Assembly (NCBI GenBank): GCA_963965975.1
Contig: OZ014413.1
Location: 7,900,101-7,964,100 of the forward strand
Source: Xestospongia bergquistia
Taxonomy: Eukaryota; Porifera; Demospongiae; Haplosclerida; Petrosiidae
Length of the DNA stretch: 64,000 bases
Direction: 5' to 3'
A program made the translations under genes and the position numbers. Positions 51,542 to 64,000 of this stretch are shown here, in pieces (position 1 is the stretch's first letter; each line of letters starts with the position of its first letter). The notes beneath the pieces are model-generated. The model was not told where the DNA came from and ran no database searches. It saw nothing but the letters and a program-made list of their open reading frames with translations.

Positions 51542-54500
51542 GTAAGTTGTAAACTTTACTAATAGCAATTTGCAATAATGTCTAGGAAAGACAAATACAC
51601 ATCCTTTTGAGAAGTCGCAATTTTGCTGAACTAATTTATCTATAAATCGGAACTATTCGTGTTATAATAATTCATATGTAAAATTCTCTGCGCAAAATTT
51701 TCGTTGCTTAGGCGACTGACGAAATTAATTTAGAACGAATAATAACTAGTATTATTAATTTCATAGCAGGTTGCAAGAGAAAATAGAGAAGTTTGAAAAA
51801 CATTGCTGTGTCCGTGGTTACCATATTTATCAACATGTCTGGGAAGCATTTGTTGGGGAAAATGTAGAATGTCAAAGAGAGCCCTGTAATGAAAGGACAG
51901 GTTTGTTGCAGTAACAAAAGATAGAGATGTTATCAGAAAGACTTCCAAGATGGTGTCCTAAGCTTGCTCAGCATTCTTGAGGATGAGTAGAAGCATTCAG
52001 TGTACTGTTATGGGAAAGAGACGTCACTCTTGATTCCTTCAAGGAGAGCTTGCGTTCCATGTCATCTCCTCTTCACTGAACTGGTAGATCTCCTACCAGA
52101 TACACACAAAAAACAGCTTTTATCTCCTTTCATTGTTTACACCTATCAACTCTGTTCTCTTCACACCACACCAATCCATTATCCAAGTAGATGAAGGCAT
52201 AATTTTTATACCTATCTGTTTTTAGTTCAATATGAGCTGTTCTTTTATAAGAAGTAGCTTTTCATATCACAAATTTCTTTTGGGCTTAAAACAGAATAAG
52301 CCCAGTGCCTGATAAGATGAACGTGGCCACCAAATTGCACTATAGTTTAGTCTGATCACTGTCACATGGCCCCTGGTAGCTACCGTGGCAATTCAGGTAG
52401 GCACAACTCCTCCCACTCTGAGTTTGTGAAGGTAATGTTGAGCCTTCTCATCAACGTCTTTTGCCAAATAGTACTTGCCTTCCTCACTTCTTCAATAGCA
52501 GTGTACAAATCCTAGTGGTTTAATTTCTTCACTTTGACTCTTCAATTCTTTTTAATCTCCTCTCTTTAGACACCATTATTAATCACATGTTGTCACTGCT
52601 AACTTTACGCTGAGCTTTCTGGAATGATACTGTACAGCAGCTGTCACACCATGAAGACAAGCATATTTACCTATTTCAGCTTTCTCTTTGTGTACCCCCC
52701 CCCTACCAACTCTTCTCTTCCTTGGGTCAATCACTCCCTCATTAATCAAGTCAAGATAAGAAACTCTATCTTCTCTTCTATTTAAAGAACTGGTTCTGCT
52801 TCTCTTTGGGCCATATACCTTTCCTATCATAAGAGGATTTTTGCATTGTAAAAATTAACATGTCATTTAACAAATACCTGACATGGATGGATTACTATAT
52901 ATGGAATATAGAATTCTTGTTAATTACTCACTATATAATTTATTGGCATGTTGCATGTTTACGTATCAGAGAAATTCTAGATTCCATAGTAATCCACCCA
53001 TATAAAGAACAAATTAGTTGTTAAAATAATATATTAGTGTGCTAGGCTTAGACAGCTAAATCCAAATTCTTCCATAATTTATTAACTTCGCCCTCACCAC
53101 AGTCTTTTTGGTCTGCTGCCCAACGTATTCATTCCACACCTGTTTCCATTCCCTCCCTTATCCAAAATGGTTCTTTAGTAACTTCATCTTCTTCTAAAAT
53201 AGATATTCTAAATCAATAATTCTCCTCTTTCTTCAGCAAGTCAACTGCTCTTTATCTCCTTTATAAAGGATTAACTCATGAATCCCTATGCTTCACAAGA
53301 GAACCCCAGAGTTTTTCTCTGCAACCCAGATGAAAATTGTAGTCCTATTTCTCATATTCCTATTGACACCAATTCTAGTCCTGATGGCATCTCCTCTACT
53401 ATGCTCCACAAAACAACTTACTCTTTCCCTTATTATTAACTCCTAGCATTTTCCTTCAGTTTGGAAAAACTCTAATATCATTCCTATTCATAAAATGAAA
53501 ACCTCTTCTTTATCCATTTTAGACTATCACTCAATCTCTCTACTTTCCCTCCCAAATAAGATTCTGGAATTTCATATCTTTATTTACCTGTATGACGTTC
53601 GCTCCGCTCATAACATTCTTACTAACTGTCAGTTTGGTTTCTGACCCAGATAATCAAACAAAACAGCACTATTTTAGTATTTTTTATAGTCAATTCTTGC
53701 TTTTCTTCATTGGATTCTCTCTCTGTGGAATTCACTTTCTTATCATGTAAAATCTAGCTCGTCTCCAATCACTTTGAAATCTAAAATAAATATGCTTATT
53801 TACTAGTCATCCACTGGCTATCATATCCTGTACTTTTTATACTATACTCTTTAGTATTATCGTTCTGCTCTGTCTGTGCCATTTGAACTAGCAGTAGCTA
53901 TGGGGCATTCATTTTGTCAATAAAAAGATAATATTATATATATCTCGCAATCATCATCATGGTATCTGTTGTAGGGTCCACGTTTCATATTTCTTTTAAT
54001 TTCCCGTTTTGTACCAGGTTCACTTCATGATTGGCTAGAGTAAGAAGGAAGTAAAGTAGATAAAGTGCCCCTTGGTTTAGAAGACTGTGAATTAGGTGAG
54101 ACATGTTATTAGCGAAAAAATGGAGAGAACAGACGAAAGAACAGCAAGAAAGAACTGAACAGCTTCCCACTAACACAACACATGTGTTCTTTACCATGGA
54201 ATTTTTTTGCTCTTATTAATCATCATAGACTTTATTTCGAGTGCTAATTTTCGTCATTTGCTTGAGCAATTAATCATTTTTAACACCGAATGTATTCCGA
54301 TTTATGGTTCATAGTTATTAATAATAAAAGATACAGACAACCCACTTATTTTTATAGCCTTAGTGTTAATGATACATTATTTTCACTTTAGCTCCCTGTG
54401 AAAATGGTAAAGTACGTCTATATAGTGAGTCTGGTAGTTACTTCAGAAGATATGGTCAAGTACAAGTTTGTGTTAACAATGTCTGGGGTACAGTATGTGA

Positions 54501-57500
54501 TGACTTCTGGGATGACAAAGATGCCAGTGTAGTCTGTAGAATGTTAGGATACTCACCTCATGGTAAGTATAACATTAATAATACTGTATTTTCATACTTT
54601 TTATTTCAGGATCATCAGCACAGACTAATGCATATACTGAAGGAACCTGGTATGTTCATATAAATGATTTGAACTGTACTGGAGAAGAAGAGTCTATTTG
54701 GGACTGTCCACAAAATGGATTGAGTGGATATTCTTGTAATCAATCTCATGTTGGTTCAGTAATTTGTCAATGTAAGTGGAATACTCTGTTAGTACTGTGG
54801 ATTTGGTATTGGTATTGTGTTTCACATAGCAATCAGACACTCAACAAATAATAAATAAAGAAACGACTTAATTTTAAATGCATTAATGATTATTAGAATA
54901 TACAATAGAGTTTGAATGATAAACGTTCTAATGACAAGTCAAATATAACAATCTTTTATATAGTACCTCATGTATCATTTTCTAACTGTACTACTGGTGA
55001 GATCAGACTAACAGATGGAACAACACAATATGAAGGAAGAGTAGAAGTGTGTATAAATGGAGTATGGGGAACAGTTTGTGATAATGGTTGGTATACTATA
55101 GAGGCTTATGCTGTTTGTCATCAGTTAGGATATCAAGGTATTTAATAAATTATATAACTATTTTATAACATTTAACTTGTATATTATACCTATAGGTGCT
55201 GGATATTTTGTCAATTCTCATTTTGGTATTAGTACTTATCCTATTCTTATCTACTCTGCATATTGTTCAAGTTATCAAAATAATCTTTTCAACTGCAATA
55301 TATATCAGTTCCCATATTCTTATCCTCATTGTAACAATTATCATGAGGCTGGAGTTAAATGTGAATGTAAGTTAATAACAAATTAATTCCCTTTAATTTT
55401 AATCATAGCTCCATGTACTGATGGTGAGATAAGTCTATACTCTGGTGTCTCCAGTCATGATGGTAATGTACGCGTCTGTATCAATGGTACTTGGAGTAAA
55501 ATCTGTGGATATGGCAATTCTGTAGTTGATGATAATCTTGCTAGTGTAATTTGTTCTGAACTAGGATATTCACCATATGGTAAATTAATAATATCATGAG
55601 TTGTTATTTATTTCTTTGTGGTAGGTGCTAAAAGTTCCTATAATGTATGGTATGACTATATCTATCCCATTAAAATCATTAATGCTCAATGTCATGGAAA
55701 TGAAACAAGCTTTACAAGCTGTCAATATGAGATATCATCAAATCATTCCTGTTACTATTACTATTATTACTATTATTACTATTATGGTGCTGTTGCAGTG
55801 TTTTGTCAAAAAAGTATGAATTCATTAATATAATTTTTAAAATTGCCATTTCATTTGTAGCTACCATTGAAGCTCCAGTTAATTGTACTGAAGGAGATAT
55901 TAGACTCTATGGTAGCTCAAAACCAAACGAGGGAATACTTCATATATGTAATAATGGAATTTGGGGTACAGTGTGTTTAAATTCTTACTGGAGTAATACT
56001 GATGCTAATGTGGCTTGTTATGAACTTGGATATTCTACATATGGTTTGTCTAATTACAGCATTATTCAAAAAATAGTTTCATTTCATTTCAATTACATAT
56101 ATAGGCAATACGTATAAAAATGGTTGGACAGATGAGAAGTATCCCATTATTTTCACTAGATTTGATTGTTCTGGCAATGAAACTAGATTGAGTTTTTGTA
56201 GTTCATCATTTACCTCAAACATCCGATATTGTTCTAATAATCGAGTTGTGAATCTTACATGTGAAGGTCAGTACTATTTGAATGTTTGCCTGCAAAATAA
56301 AAAAAAATAAAATAAATTACTTAATCAATTTGAACAGAGCATATTCTGGTATTCAATCTTATTTACAAAGCTATTATGTATATTTGAGTCAATCAGATCC
56401 CAAACTACTTTATATGTGAAAAACAAATGATCAGTTTATTGAGCAACTATTAGCTAAATTTAAAATTAACTTTTAAATCAATAATTTTATGTTCTCTAAC
56501 AGAATCTTACATTCCATAATTTTTCGCATTCTAATAGAACTTTACAACTGCACTACTGGAGATATTCGCCTGTATGGTGGTACTTATTACTATGGTGCAG
56601 TACAGGTCTGTATTGGAGGTATATGGGGTTCAGTATGTAGAGATAGCTTTTGGGATAATAATGATGCCAGCGTGGTCTGTAAACAGTTGGGATTTTCTCC
56701 CTATGGTATGTATTAGTGTGTACTGTCTAAACTATATATTCCAATTTTATAGGATCACTTGGAATTCATTCAACTTATTTTAATAATTATTATGATCCCA
56801 CTTATTTTACTGGCATAAATTGCAATGGATCTGAGGATCACTTGTTCAACTGTGCTATCAATATCAGTGGTCCAGCTTGTTCTACTGGAAATGATGCTAA
56901 TGTCATATGTCCTGGTTGGTAAAAAATATGCATATGTATCTGTCTATATTAAATTTAGTTCATGGTTCTACATATTCTAATTGTACTGATGGACAAGTCA
57001 GACTATTTGGGGGATCCACAGATTATGAAGGCACTATAGAGATTTGTATCAATAATGCTTGGGGTACTATATCAAATTGGTATGGATGGGGATACCACGA
57101 GGCTCAGACTGTTTGTAATGCTTTGGGATACACTGCCCCAGGTATCAATGTAAGAGGTATTTAATCATTAAATATCGTTCTTATTAAGGTGCTCAAAGTT
57201 TGTATAATGCTTACTTTGGTGAAGGATCTGGTCCAATTCTTCTCTATTATGTGTATTGTTCAACTCCAACATTTTCACTTCTGAATTGCAATATTAATTA
57301 TCATTATTATTATAATTATTATGTTTATAGTAGTCATAGTAATGATGCTGGAGTAAGATGTCAACGTGAGTTTAAAAATATTGTAAAGTACAGAAAGTTC
57401 TAAGCCATTTTTTTAGCATTTTGTCAACATGGTGATATCAGATTAGTAGGCAGTACTAATCCACTGATAGGACGAGTTGAAGTATGTGTCAATAACACAT

Positions 57501-60500
57501 GGGGTACTATATGTGATGATTACTGGGATAACAATGATGCCAGTGTAGTATGTAGACAACTTGGATTTCCAGGAGAAGGTAGATATTGTCTGTTTCTACG
57601 TAATTATGATAATTTAATAATTAGGTGCTAGTGCTCGTACTGGTTCATATACTGAGAGAGCTAAATCATTTCATATCATTGATCTCAACTGTAATGGAAC
57701 TGAAGATAATATATTTAATTGTTCTTATAACAAAATTCAACAACATAGTTGTTATTATTATGAAGATGCTTATGTTCAGTGTCCAGGTATTATAGAAATT
57801 ATAATGTAAGTGATATTGTAGAAACATTCTATTTATTCAGCTCCAAGCACAAAGGATAATTGTACTAATGGTGAGATCAGATTAGTGGGTGGAGACACAG
57901 AGTATAATGGTAGAGTTGAAGTGTGTTATGGTGGTGTCTGGGGATCTATATGTCCTAGTTCATGGGACAGTAATGATGCTAAAGTTGTATGTAGACAACT
58001 AGGATACATAACTATTGGTTAGTAATACATGTAAGAATATTTCTAGAGCTATAAGGGAATTATCTTTTATAGGAGCTGCTCCAGTAACTACATTTGGAAA
58101 GGGAGTTGGACCAGTACATTTCTCATATTTCTATTGCTCTGGTAGTGAGAACTATCTACTGAATTGTATATATTACACTTATTCATGGTGTTATTATTCA
58201 TATCATGCTGGTGTTAAATGTGAAGGTAATACTGACATTCTATTTTGAAGCACATTAAATCTTATACAATTCAGCTCCTTGTACACATGGAGATGTTCGT
58301 TTAAAAGGTGACAGAAGGTACAATGACTTTGGTCGCGTTGAGGTTTGTATTAACGGTACATGGGGAACTATTTGTGATGACTACTGGAATAATACTGATG
58401 CTATTGTAGTTTGTAGACAACTGGGATATTCTCCTTATGGTAAATTTTACTTGATTTCACTTATCAAACTTATACAGTATTATTATTTTTATTTTAGGTG
58501 CTATTGCCAAGACTTCATTTTATACAGAGTATAGTCTTCCACACACTATGTTCAATATAGGTTGTACAGGAGATGAAGCTACATTGTTTGATTGTGTGTA
58601 TAGTAAAGTAGTTAGTGTTGGATCAAACTGTTATAGCTATGAGGATGCTGGTGTTATTTGTCAAGGTTATTGACATAATTTATTAATAACTATTTTCTAC
58701 TTCTTATAGACTTGAATGTCACCCACTCAAACTGTACTGATTATGATGTTCAACTAGTAGATGGACCCAGTCTTAATGAAGGGAGAGTTCTAATATGTAT
58801 CAATAAAGTCTGGGGAACACTTTGTAATAGTGGCATTAACTATAATGATGCTGGAGTGATATGTCTTGAACTAGGATATCAAAGAGGTTTATGTTTAATA
58901 CACTGTTGACTAAATAATTGTTCTCTTCTCATAATTAGGAGGCTCAGCCTACACTGGTCAGTTTCCTAATGCTGCTAATGATGTACTACTGGTTACTGGT
59001 ATTACATGTTCTAACACTGCTACTACTCTGTCTGAGTGTACCTTTAGTCACTTTACTAAGACATCTTATTGTGACACTAAAAATATTGCTGCTATCAAAT
59101 GTCATAGTGAGTGTATTTTTAACATCATCTTTTTAAATTTATATTTATATCTATCTATATTTTCCATAGGGTGTACAGATGGAGACATACAAATCTTTCC
59201 TTATAACAGTTACAATAAACAGATAGGTCGTGTTGAAGTGTGTGTTAATGGAACATGGGGTACTGTTTGTAGTGACTTCTTTGATGATAATGATGCCAAA
59301 GTTGCTTGTAGACAACTGGGATATTCTCACTTAGGTATATAACAGAAGTTACATATTATTAACCAGTAGCTAATGTTTTACAGGTTCTGTGTCAATGGGT
59401 AACATCAATACAGAATATGCTCTTCAACATCACTTTATTGATGTTAATTGTACTGGAAATGAATTAAGGCTCTCTGATTGTCCTCATAATGGACTGACTC
59501 ATTACACATGTTATTCATGGCATGATGCAGCAATAGCTTGTTTTAATGGTAACGTTGTACTACCTTTGTTAAATTTATATGATGTATTACAGACTATGAA
59601 GTTGAATATGCTAACTGTACTAATGGTGAAATAAGACTGTCTGGTGGATCATTTTCAATGAAAGGACGAACAGAGATATGTTATAATAATGTGTGGTTTG
59701 GAATATGTGCAGATAGTTACTACAGATACAATAATCCAAACACAATTTGTGGAAGCCTTGGATACTCAAATCAAGGTAGTAATTACACTATTTTGTAATT
59801 TTTTCTTCATGAAATTATTGTAGATGCTACTTGGTATTCCAGTTCATTTTTGGACTTACCTACTCTATCATTAATACCATATGAGTTCTCATGTAGTGGT
59901 ACTGAACAGTCTCTATTAGATTGTTACAAGTATCCTATTTACTACTATGGCTGGTGTTACAGCTACAATTATGTATATGGAGGAGTTACTTGTCAAAGTA
60001 TTAGTTATTTATACTTTTGTGTTTATTTATATATTTTGTAGCTAACTGTAAACATGGTGATATACGTCTTGCTGGTACAAGTTATAGTACAATTGGTAGA
60101 GTAGAGTTGTGTCTTAATGGAACTTGGGGTACTATCTGTGGTAACAGTTTTGATGACAAAGATGCCAGTGTTGTATGTAAACAGTTAGGATACTCTCCTT
60201 ATGGTGAGTTTTGTGGATAAAATGATCACTTATATATAATAATTCATTTGTAGGAGCAATTTCATTGCCCAGTTACTACTATCACTATTACCATCCTGCA
60301 TATATATATAATTTGAACTGTACTGGTATGGAAAATAGCATATGGGACTGTCCTTATGATAATAGCTACCATTATTGCAGCAGATATCAAGATGCAACAG
60401 TTTTATGTCAATGTGAGTATACTCTTCTATATCACACATTAGCTATATATACTAATTCACTTTCAAGATACCAATTATACTGTGGACACATCTTGTAATA

Positions 60501-63500
60501 ATGGTGATGCACGTTTGGTTGGTGGTATCAGTGAGCTAGAAGGTCAAGTGGAGATATGTTATAATAAGATCTGGGGATCTGTATGTCATAATTCCTGGAG
60601 CACTTATGATGCTAATGTTGTATGTAAACAACTTGGACATCAACCTACAGGTAGACAATTTGCATAAAACAATTACATAATTCTTTTGTATTAAAGGTGC
60701 AACAGCATTACGGTATAGTTATTTTGGTCATGGGCAGGCACCTCATATACTTTCTTATGTTGGATGTTCCTCATATGGAAGTTATAACTCTCTTTTACAG
60801 TGTTCTTATAATTTAGATGCTACTAGATATTGTGGAGATAGTGCAGTAGCAAGTGTTGTTTGTGTTGGTAATATAGTTTGTTTTTCAATTTTGTATTTTT
60901 TGTTTAATTACATACAGGGTTTTGTACTAATGATACTGTGAGACTAAGTGGCTCTACTGTGAAATATGCTGGTCGTGTTGAAATTTGTATAGAGAAAACA
61001 TGGACTTCACTTTGTGATCAGAGCTGGGACCTCAAAGATGCTCAAGTAGTCTGTAAAGAATTAGGATATTCACCTTATGGTATAACAAATAAAAGTTTAT
61101 GCACACTGCAATATTAATATTTTTGTACAGGTGCTGTTCCAACATATAACTGTTATACTGAAGGTCAACTATCATTTGGTATCACTGATATCAATTGTAC
61201 TGGTTCTGAAGAACATCTTATTAACTGTTCACATAGTAATGCTGTGTTATACAATTGTAACTCTCATGATGATGCTGGAGTTATTTGTCAAGGTATATAT
61301 TACTTATATATAAAATAAATAACTTATAACATAATAGTGTCTGTTGAACAAGCTAATTGTACTAATGGTGAGGTCAGACTAGTGAATGGTAGTGGTCCTC
61401 ATGAGGGAAGAGTTGAAGTCTGTATCAACGAGGCTTGGGGAACAGTATGTTCTAACAGTTGGAGTAGTTATGATGCTAAAGTTGTCTGTAGGCATTTGGG
61501 ATATACATCAATAGGTTTGATGTTAAGATAACAATAATATTATATATGACTAGTTTTAGTGGTATAAATAATAATATACATTATATTTGTAGGAAGTAAA
61601 GCTAAAATTAATGGTTACTTTGGCTTTGGAAGTGGTCCAATTCTCTTATCCAATCTTTATTGTACTGGTACTGAGTCATCTTTGTTAGAATGTAATCAAC
61701 AATCTTGTTATGTTACCAGCTGTACACATACTAGTGATGCTGGAGTGATCTGTGAACGTAAGATTTAGTCCTAGTCAAGCTAACATTGTGTATCTTAACA
61801 TATAGCTCCTTGTATCGATGGTGATATTAGACTAGGAGATGGTGCAGTGTTGAGGGGAAGAGTAGAGGTTTGCATTAATGGTACATGGAGTACAATCTGT
61901 GATCATTATTGGACACAACAAGATGCTAGTGTAGTCTGTTATCATCTGGGATACTCACCATATGGTATAAAGACAGAACACATATGTAATTTTTATAAAC
62001 TCATTAAATTTAGGTTCAATGGCAGTTAAAAACATATTCCTCAACTATGAGTGGCCTATTGGTCTATTTGAGCTGAAGTGTTCTGGTAATGAGACTACTA
62101 TTTGGCACTGTACATATAACACATCTAATGGAGGACAATACTGTTACCAACATGATGATGCTTCTGTATTCTGCATGCGTGAGTTATATAACCTTTGGCA
62201 AATGAAGGTCTTTTATTTAATGTTAATAGCTAACACAACTGTTTATAGTAATTGTTCTAATGGTGATGTCAGACTTGTAGGAGGTAATACAGACAATGAA
62301 GGCAATGTACAGATATGTTACAACAATGCCTGGGGCTCAGTATGTGATGACTCCTGGGGAATGACTGATTCTAATGTTGTATGTCAACAACTTGGATTTC
62401 AATCATATGGTACTAAGTATATTGTACAATATTAATATTATTAAACCTTTACTTTATGTAGGGTCTCGTTACTATCATAATAATTACTTTAGAGTTTCCA
62501 ATAGTCCTTCATTCCTCTATGGAATATTTTCTTGTTTTGGTTCTGAAAAGTCACTAACAAATTGTCCAAGATCATCCTATAATAGTTTATTAAACTGTAA
62601 AAGCAATGAAATAGCTGGTGTTCATTGTGAAGGTAAGATACTAACTTCTATTATTATAGTTTTACAGCTGCATATATGGTATTGCTCGTAATTAATTTTA
62701 AATAAAAGTGGTAGTTGTCTTCCATAACACAGCCTACTTACAGAAAAGTTAAAAAATGTTCAAAGCATTTTTAAAATTAACATGAATATAGGAATGAAAA
62801 TGACAAAAACTCTATGAGCAACTAAGATAAGAATTAATTGACAAATCCATGCATGCAATTAGCTGATATTATATTATGTTAAGCAATATATAACACAGAC
62901 ACTATCATCTATGTCAATTGATACATAATCACTACTAAAACTTTAAAGGTTGTAGATGATCATTAATATTAACATAAATAAGTAAAAATGAAAACACGTC
63001 ATTTTTTATACATACACATAGACAGACTGCTTACTCAGTAATATTTGCTCTCACAAATATGATTTTATTTTAGTTATTGCAGTTTTATTAAACAACAATG
63101 GACAGTATATATCCAAAGAGAAAGGACAAAGTGTATCATTCAACTGTACTGCAGATGGTGTTCCACGACCTGTTATTGTGTGGAGAAAAAATGAACAACT
63201 TTTATTGAACACAAGTAGATTAACAATTAGTTCAACAGAACAGTCAAATGGTTTTCATTCTAACTATTTACCTACTACAAGTGTACTAACAATTACAGAT
63301 TTAAGAGGAAGTGATAATGGTAGCTACTCCTGTCAAATCAAAAATGTAGTTAACATTAAAGCTGTATTAAGTAAACCATATATACTACATGTAATTGAAC
63401 GTAAGTGATTCAATGAAGGACTTTTTATTGGTTATTGTCTTTTGTTAGCCTTACCAGCAAACTTCTGTTTAAATTCTCCTTGTGGTAAACATGGTAAATG

Positions 63501-64000
63501 TCATAGTTTGAGTAATGGATATGTGTGTGATTGTTCTAATGGATATACTGGTATTAATTGTGAACAAGGCAAGTTTATATGAAGCAATACATATTATGTT
63601 ACATTATCAATTGATTATAGTTGTGACAATCTACATTTTACCAAAAATTACACAACAACCTACAAACACTTCAGGAAATCTCTACTCCACTGTTAACCTT
63701 ACTTGTAGAGCTACTGGTAATCCTATTCCTACTATTTTGTGGTATAAAGATAATGTGTTAATTCCAAATGACAACAATGATCCTTCTGTATTGATATTCT
63801 CTGAACTGAGTTTGAAGGACAGAGGGTTTTATCATTGTGAAGCTAGAAGTTTAATTAGAGGAACTTTTATCTCTGTAAATTCTTCACAAGTTATACTAAA
63901 CATATCAGGTTTATTAATAGAGATATTAGAGTTTTATTATATTTAATCTTAAATATAGATGTTGTTCAATATAAAGCTGAGATATACATATCGGAAGAGA
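50523..64000 (+). CDS. Giant SRCR-array adhesion GPCR, paralog 3 (3' end outside window)
   Basis: About 45 exons in the window: signal peptide, 20 SRCR domains, Ig, EGF, Ig and the first 42 nt of the membrane-proximal segment (63959 onward). The HRM, GAIN and seven-helix part should lie just beyond the edge, given the identical order in genes 1 and 2. The start at 50523 matches gene 2: leader [10 protein letters not shown]..., ending VFAQ. All exon lengths fit their phases and I saw no lesion, so this is the cleanest copy. Odd points: a 2.85-kb intron filled with transposon relics after SRCR2, a Tyr-repeat expansion in SRCR5, and a mosaic SRCR19/20 pair. Confidence 0.88.
51780..52090 (+). pseudogene. 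HIRAN-like domain relic
   Basis: Reading across two frames gives [18 protein letters not shown], then a C.REP.N motif, later [19 protein letters not shown]. This resembles the VRGYH...W...GE...C.REP.N...DR.AVAV...LPR..S..CSLFLRRGGSI order of HIRAN-like proteins scattered in invertebrate genomes, often transposon-associated. Stops and a frameshift show decay. The family match is from memory of the motif, so moderate confidence. Confidence 0.45.
52200..52830 (-). pseudogene. Decayed transposase-like gene fragment
   Basis: On the minus strand, [16 protein letters not shown] is followed by [20 protein letters not shown], then in shifted frame [17 protein letters not shown], then ATRG. This order resembles the N-terminal DNA-binding and linker part of DDE-type (CENP-B/Tc5-like) transposase genes common in sponges and cnidarians. 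No catalytic domain remains. Stops interrupt it repeatedly. Confidence 0.45.
53080..53690 (+). pseudogene. LINE reverse-transcriptase relic
   Basis: Plus-strand translation gives [10 protein letters not shown] near 53375, then in one frame from 53454 [30 protein letters not shown] and NCQFGF. These match the DGIS, WK...PI.K, YRPISLL...K..E and QFGFR blocks of non-LTR retrotransposon reverse transcriptase. The catalytic YADD box is absent. Upstream, near 53150-53230, IPSLIQNGS and ILNQ resemble the linker before the RT. Confidence 0.7.
54392..58225 (+). other. Gene 3 SRCR domains 3-10
   Basis: Exon pairs: SRCR3 54392-54562 + 54610-54771; SRCR4 54964-55137 + 55196-55366; SRCR5 55409-55579 + 55625-55813; SRCR6 55861-56043 + 56105-56266; SRCR7 56538-56705 + 56753-56914; SRCR8 56959-57141 + 57189-57365; SRCR9 57417-57578 + 57625-57786; SRCR10 57841-58017 + 58073-58225. 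SRCR5 carries a run of Tyr codons in its second half. SRCR8 has the family-wide Cys-to-Ser change. SRCR6 keeps the weak GTTTGT donor. Confidence 0.88.
58275..60412 (+). other. Gene 3 SRCR domains 11-15
   Basis: Exon pairs: SRCR11 58275-58439 + 58498-58665; SRCR12 58710-58886 + 58939-59106; SRCR13 59170-59334 + 59384-59548; SRCR14 59593-59775 + 59824-59997; SRCR15 60042-60203 + 60254-60412. SRCR12 is intact here and is the reference against which the gene 2 insertion was detected. Confidence 0.88.
60468..62632 (+). other. Gene 3 SRCR domains 16-20
   Basis: Exon pairs: SRCR16 60468-60650 + 60697-60867; SRCR17 60918-61079 + 61131-61292; SRCR18 61338-61514 + 61593-61757; SRCR19 61806-61964 + 62014-62178; SRCR20 62230-62409 + 62462-62632. 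SRCR19/20 match the 23/24 and 27/28 pairs of gene 1 in a mosaic way. Confidence 0.88.
62633..63073. other. Intron between SRCR20 and Ig of gene 3
   Basis: 441 nt of AT-rich non-coding sequence. It aligns with the gene 1 intron at 16662 up to the point of the gene 1 deletion. Nothing else seen. Confidence 0.6.
63074..63400 (+). other. Gene 3 first Ig domain
   Basis: Intact 327-nt exon with [17 protein letters not shown] and DNGSYSC. It confirms that the full-length form is ancestral to the damaged gene 1 copy. Confidence 0.88.
63458..63568 (+). other. Gene 3 EGF domain
   Basis: 111-nt exon with six cysteines, after a TTACCAG acceptor and followed by GCAAGT, the shared GC donor. Confidence 0.85.
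63621..63908 (+). other. Gene 3 second Ig domain
   Basis: 288-nt exon nearly identical to the gene 2 copy, with [17 protein letters not shown] and GFYHCEA. The next exon starts at 63959 and is cut by the window edge. Confidence 0.88.

Larger units (their letters stand above)
51542..54391. other. 2.85-kb intron of gene 3 with transposon relics
   Basis: The same intron in gene 2 is 85 nt (28155-28239). The inserted sequence is a mixture of at least three decayed elements, listed separately. The rest, including 53700-54390, shows nothing I recognise. Confidence 0.75.

Overview
The window is eukaryotic, AT-rich and intron-dense. It looks like a demosponge genome: very short GT..AG introns (mostly 45-100 nt), large SRCR proteins, an adhesion-type GPCR, and degraded invertebrate-type transposons. 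The sponge assignment is inference. No bacterial-type genes, tRNAs, rRNAs or CRISPR arrays were seen.

All the coding content I can support belongs to three tandem, same-strand paralogs of one very large receptor gene. Each is an array of scavenger receptor cysteine-rich (SRCR) domains, then Ig, EGF, Ig, a segment of about 109 residues I do not recognise, an HRM-like domain, a GAIN domain with a GPS cleavage motif, a seven-helix adhesion/secretin-type core and a charged cytoplasmic tail. Gene 1 (100-20897) lacks its 5' end and shows 28 SRCR domains. Gene 2 (26536-44194) is complete, with a signal peptide and 18 SRCR domains. Gene 3 (50523 to the window edge) has a signal peptide and 20 SRCR domains and is cut just after its second Ig domain. 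Stops of genes 1 and 2 are 23.3 kb apart and start codons of genes 2 and 3 are 24.0 kb apart. The two spacers share sequence, so the duplicated unit was gene plus flank.

Each SRCR domain is split over two exons, both flanked by phase-1 introns, so domains can be gained or lost without breaking frame. The copies differ this way: a recent A-B duplication in the 5' part of gene 1, extra C-terminal SRCR domains in gene 1, their absence in gene 2, and a mosaic pair in gene 3.

Several lesions and oddities stand out. Gene 1 has lost half of its first Ig domain and the next splice donor, yet stays open through a retained 57-nt intron. Gene 2 has a one-base insertion in SRCR12 that would truncate it before the membrane domain, unless it is an assembly error. 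A 48-nt intron sits inside helix 4 and is invisible to simple ORF reading. A GC-AG intron after the EGF exon is shared by all three genes. Introns that are short in one paralog carry insertions in another: a gypsy-like LTR remnant, a foldback and a TIR element in gene 2; LINE, transposase-like and HIRAN-like relics in gene 3; an unassigned 4-kb insertion in gene 1. The spacer between genes 2 and 3 holds a decayed SRCR exon pair and a MITE with a matching empty site in the other spacer.
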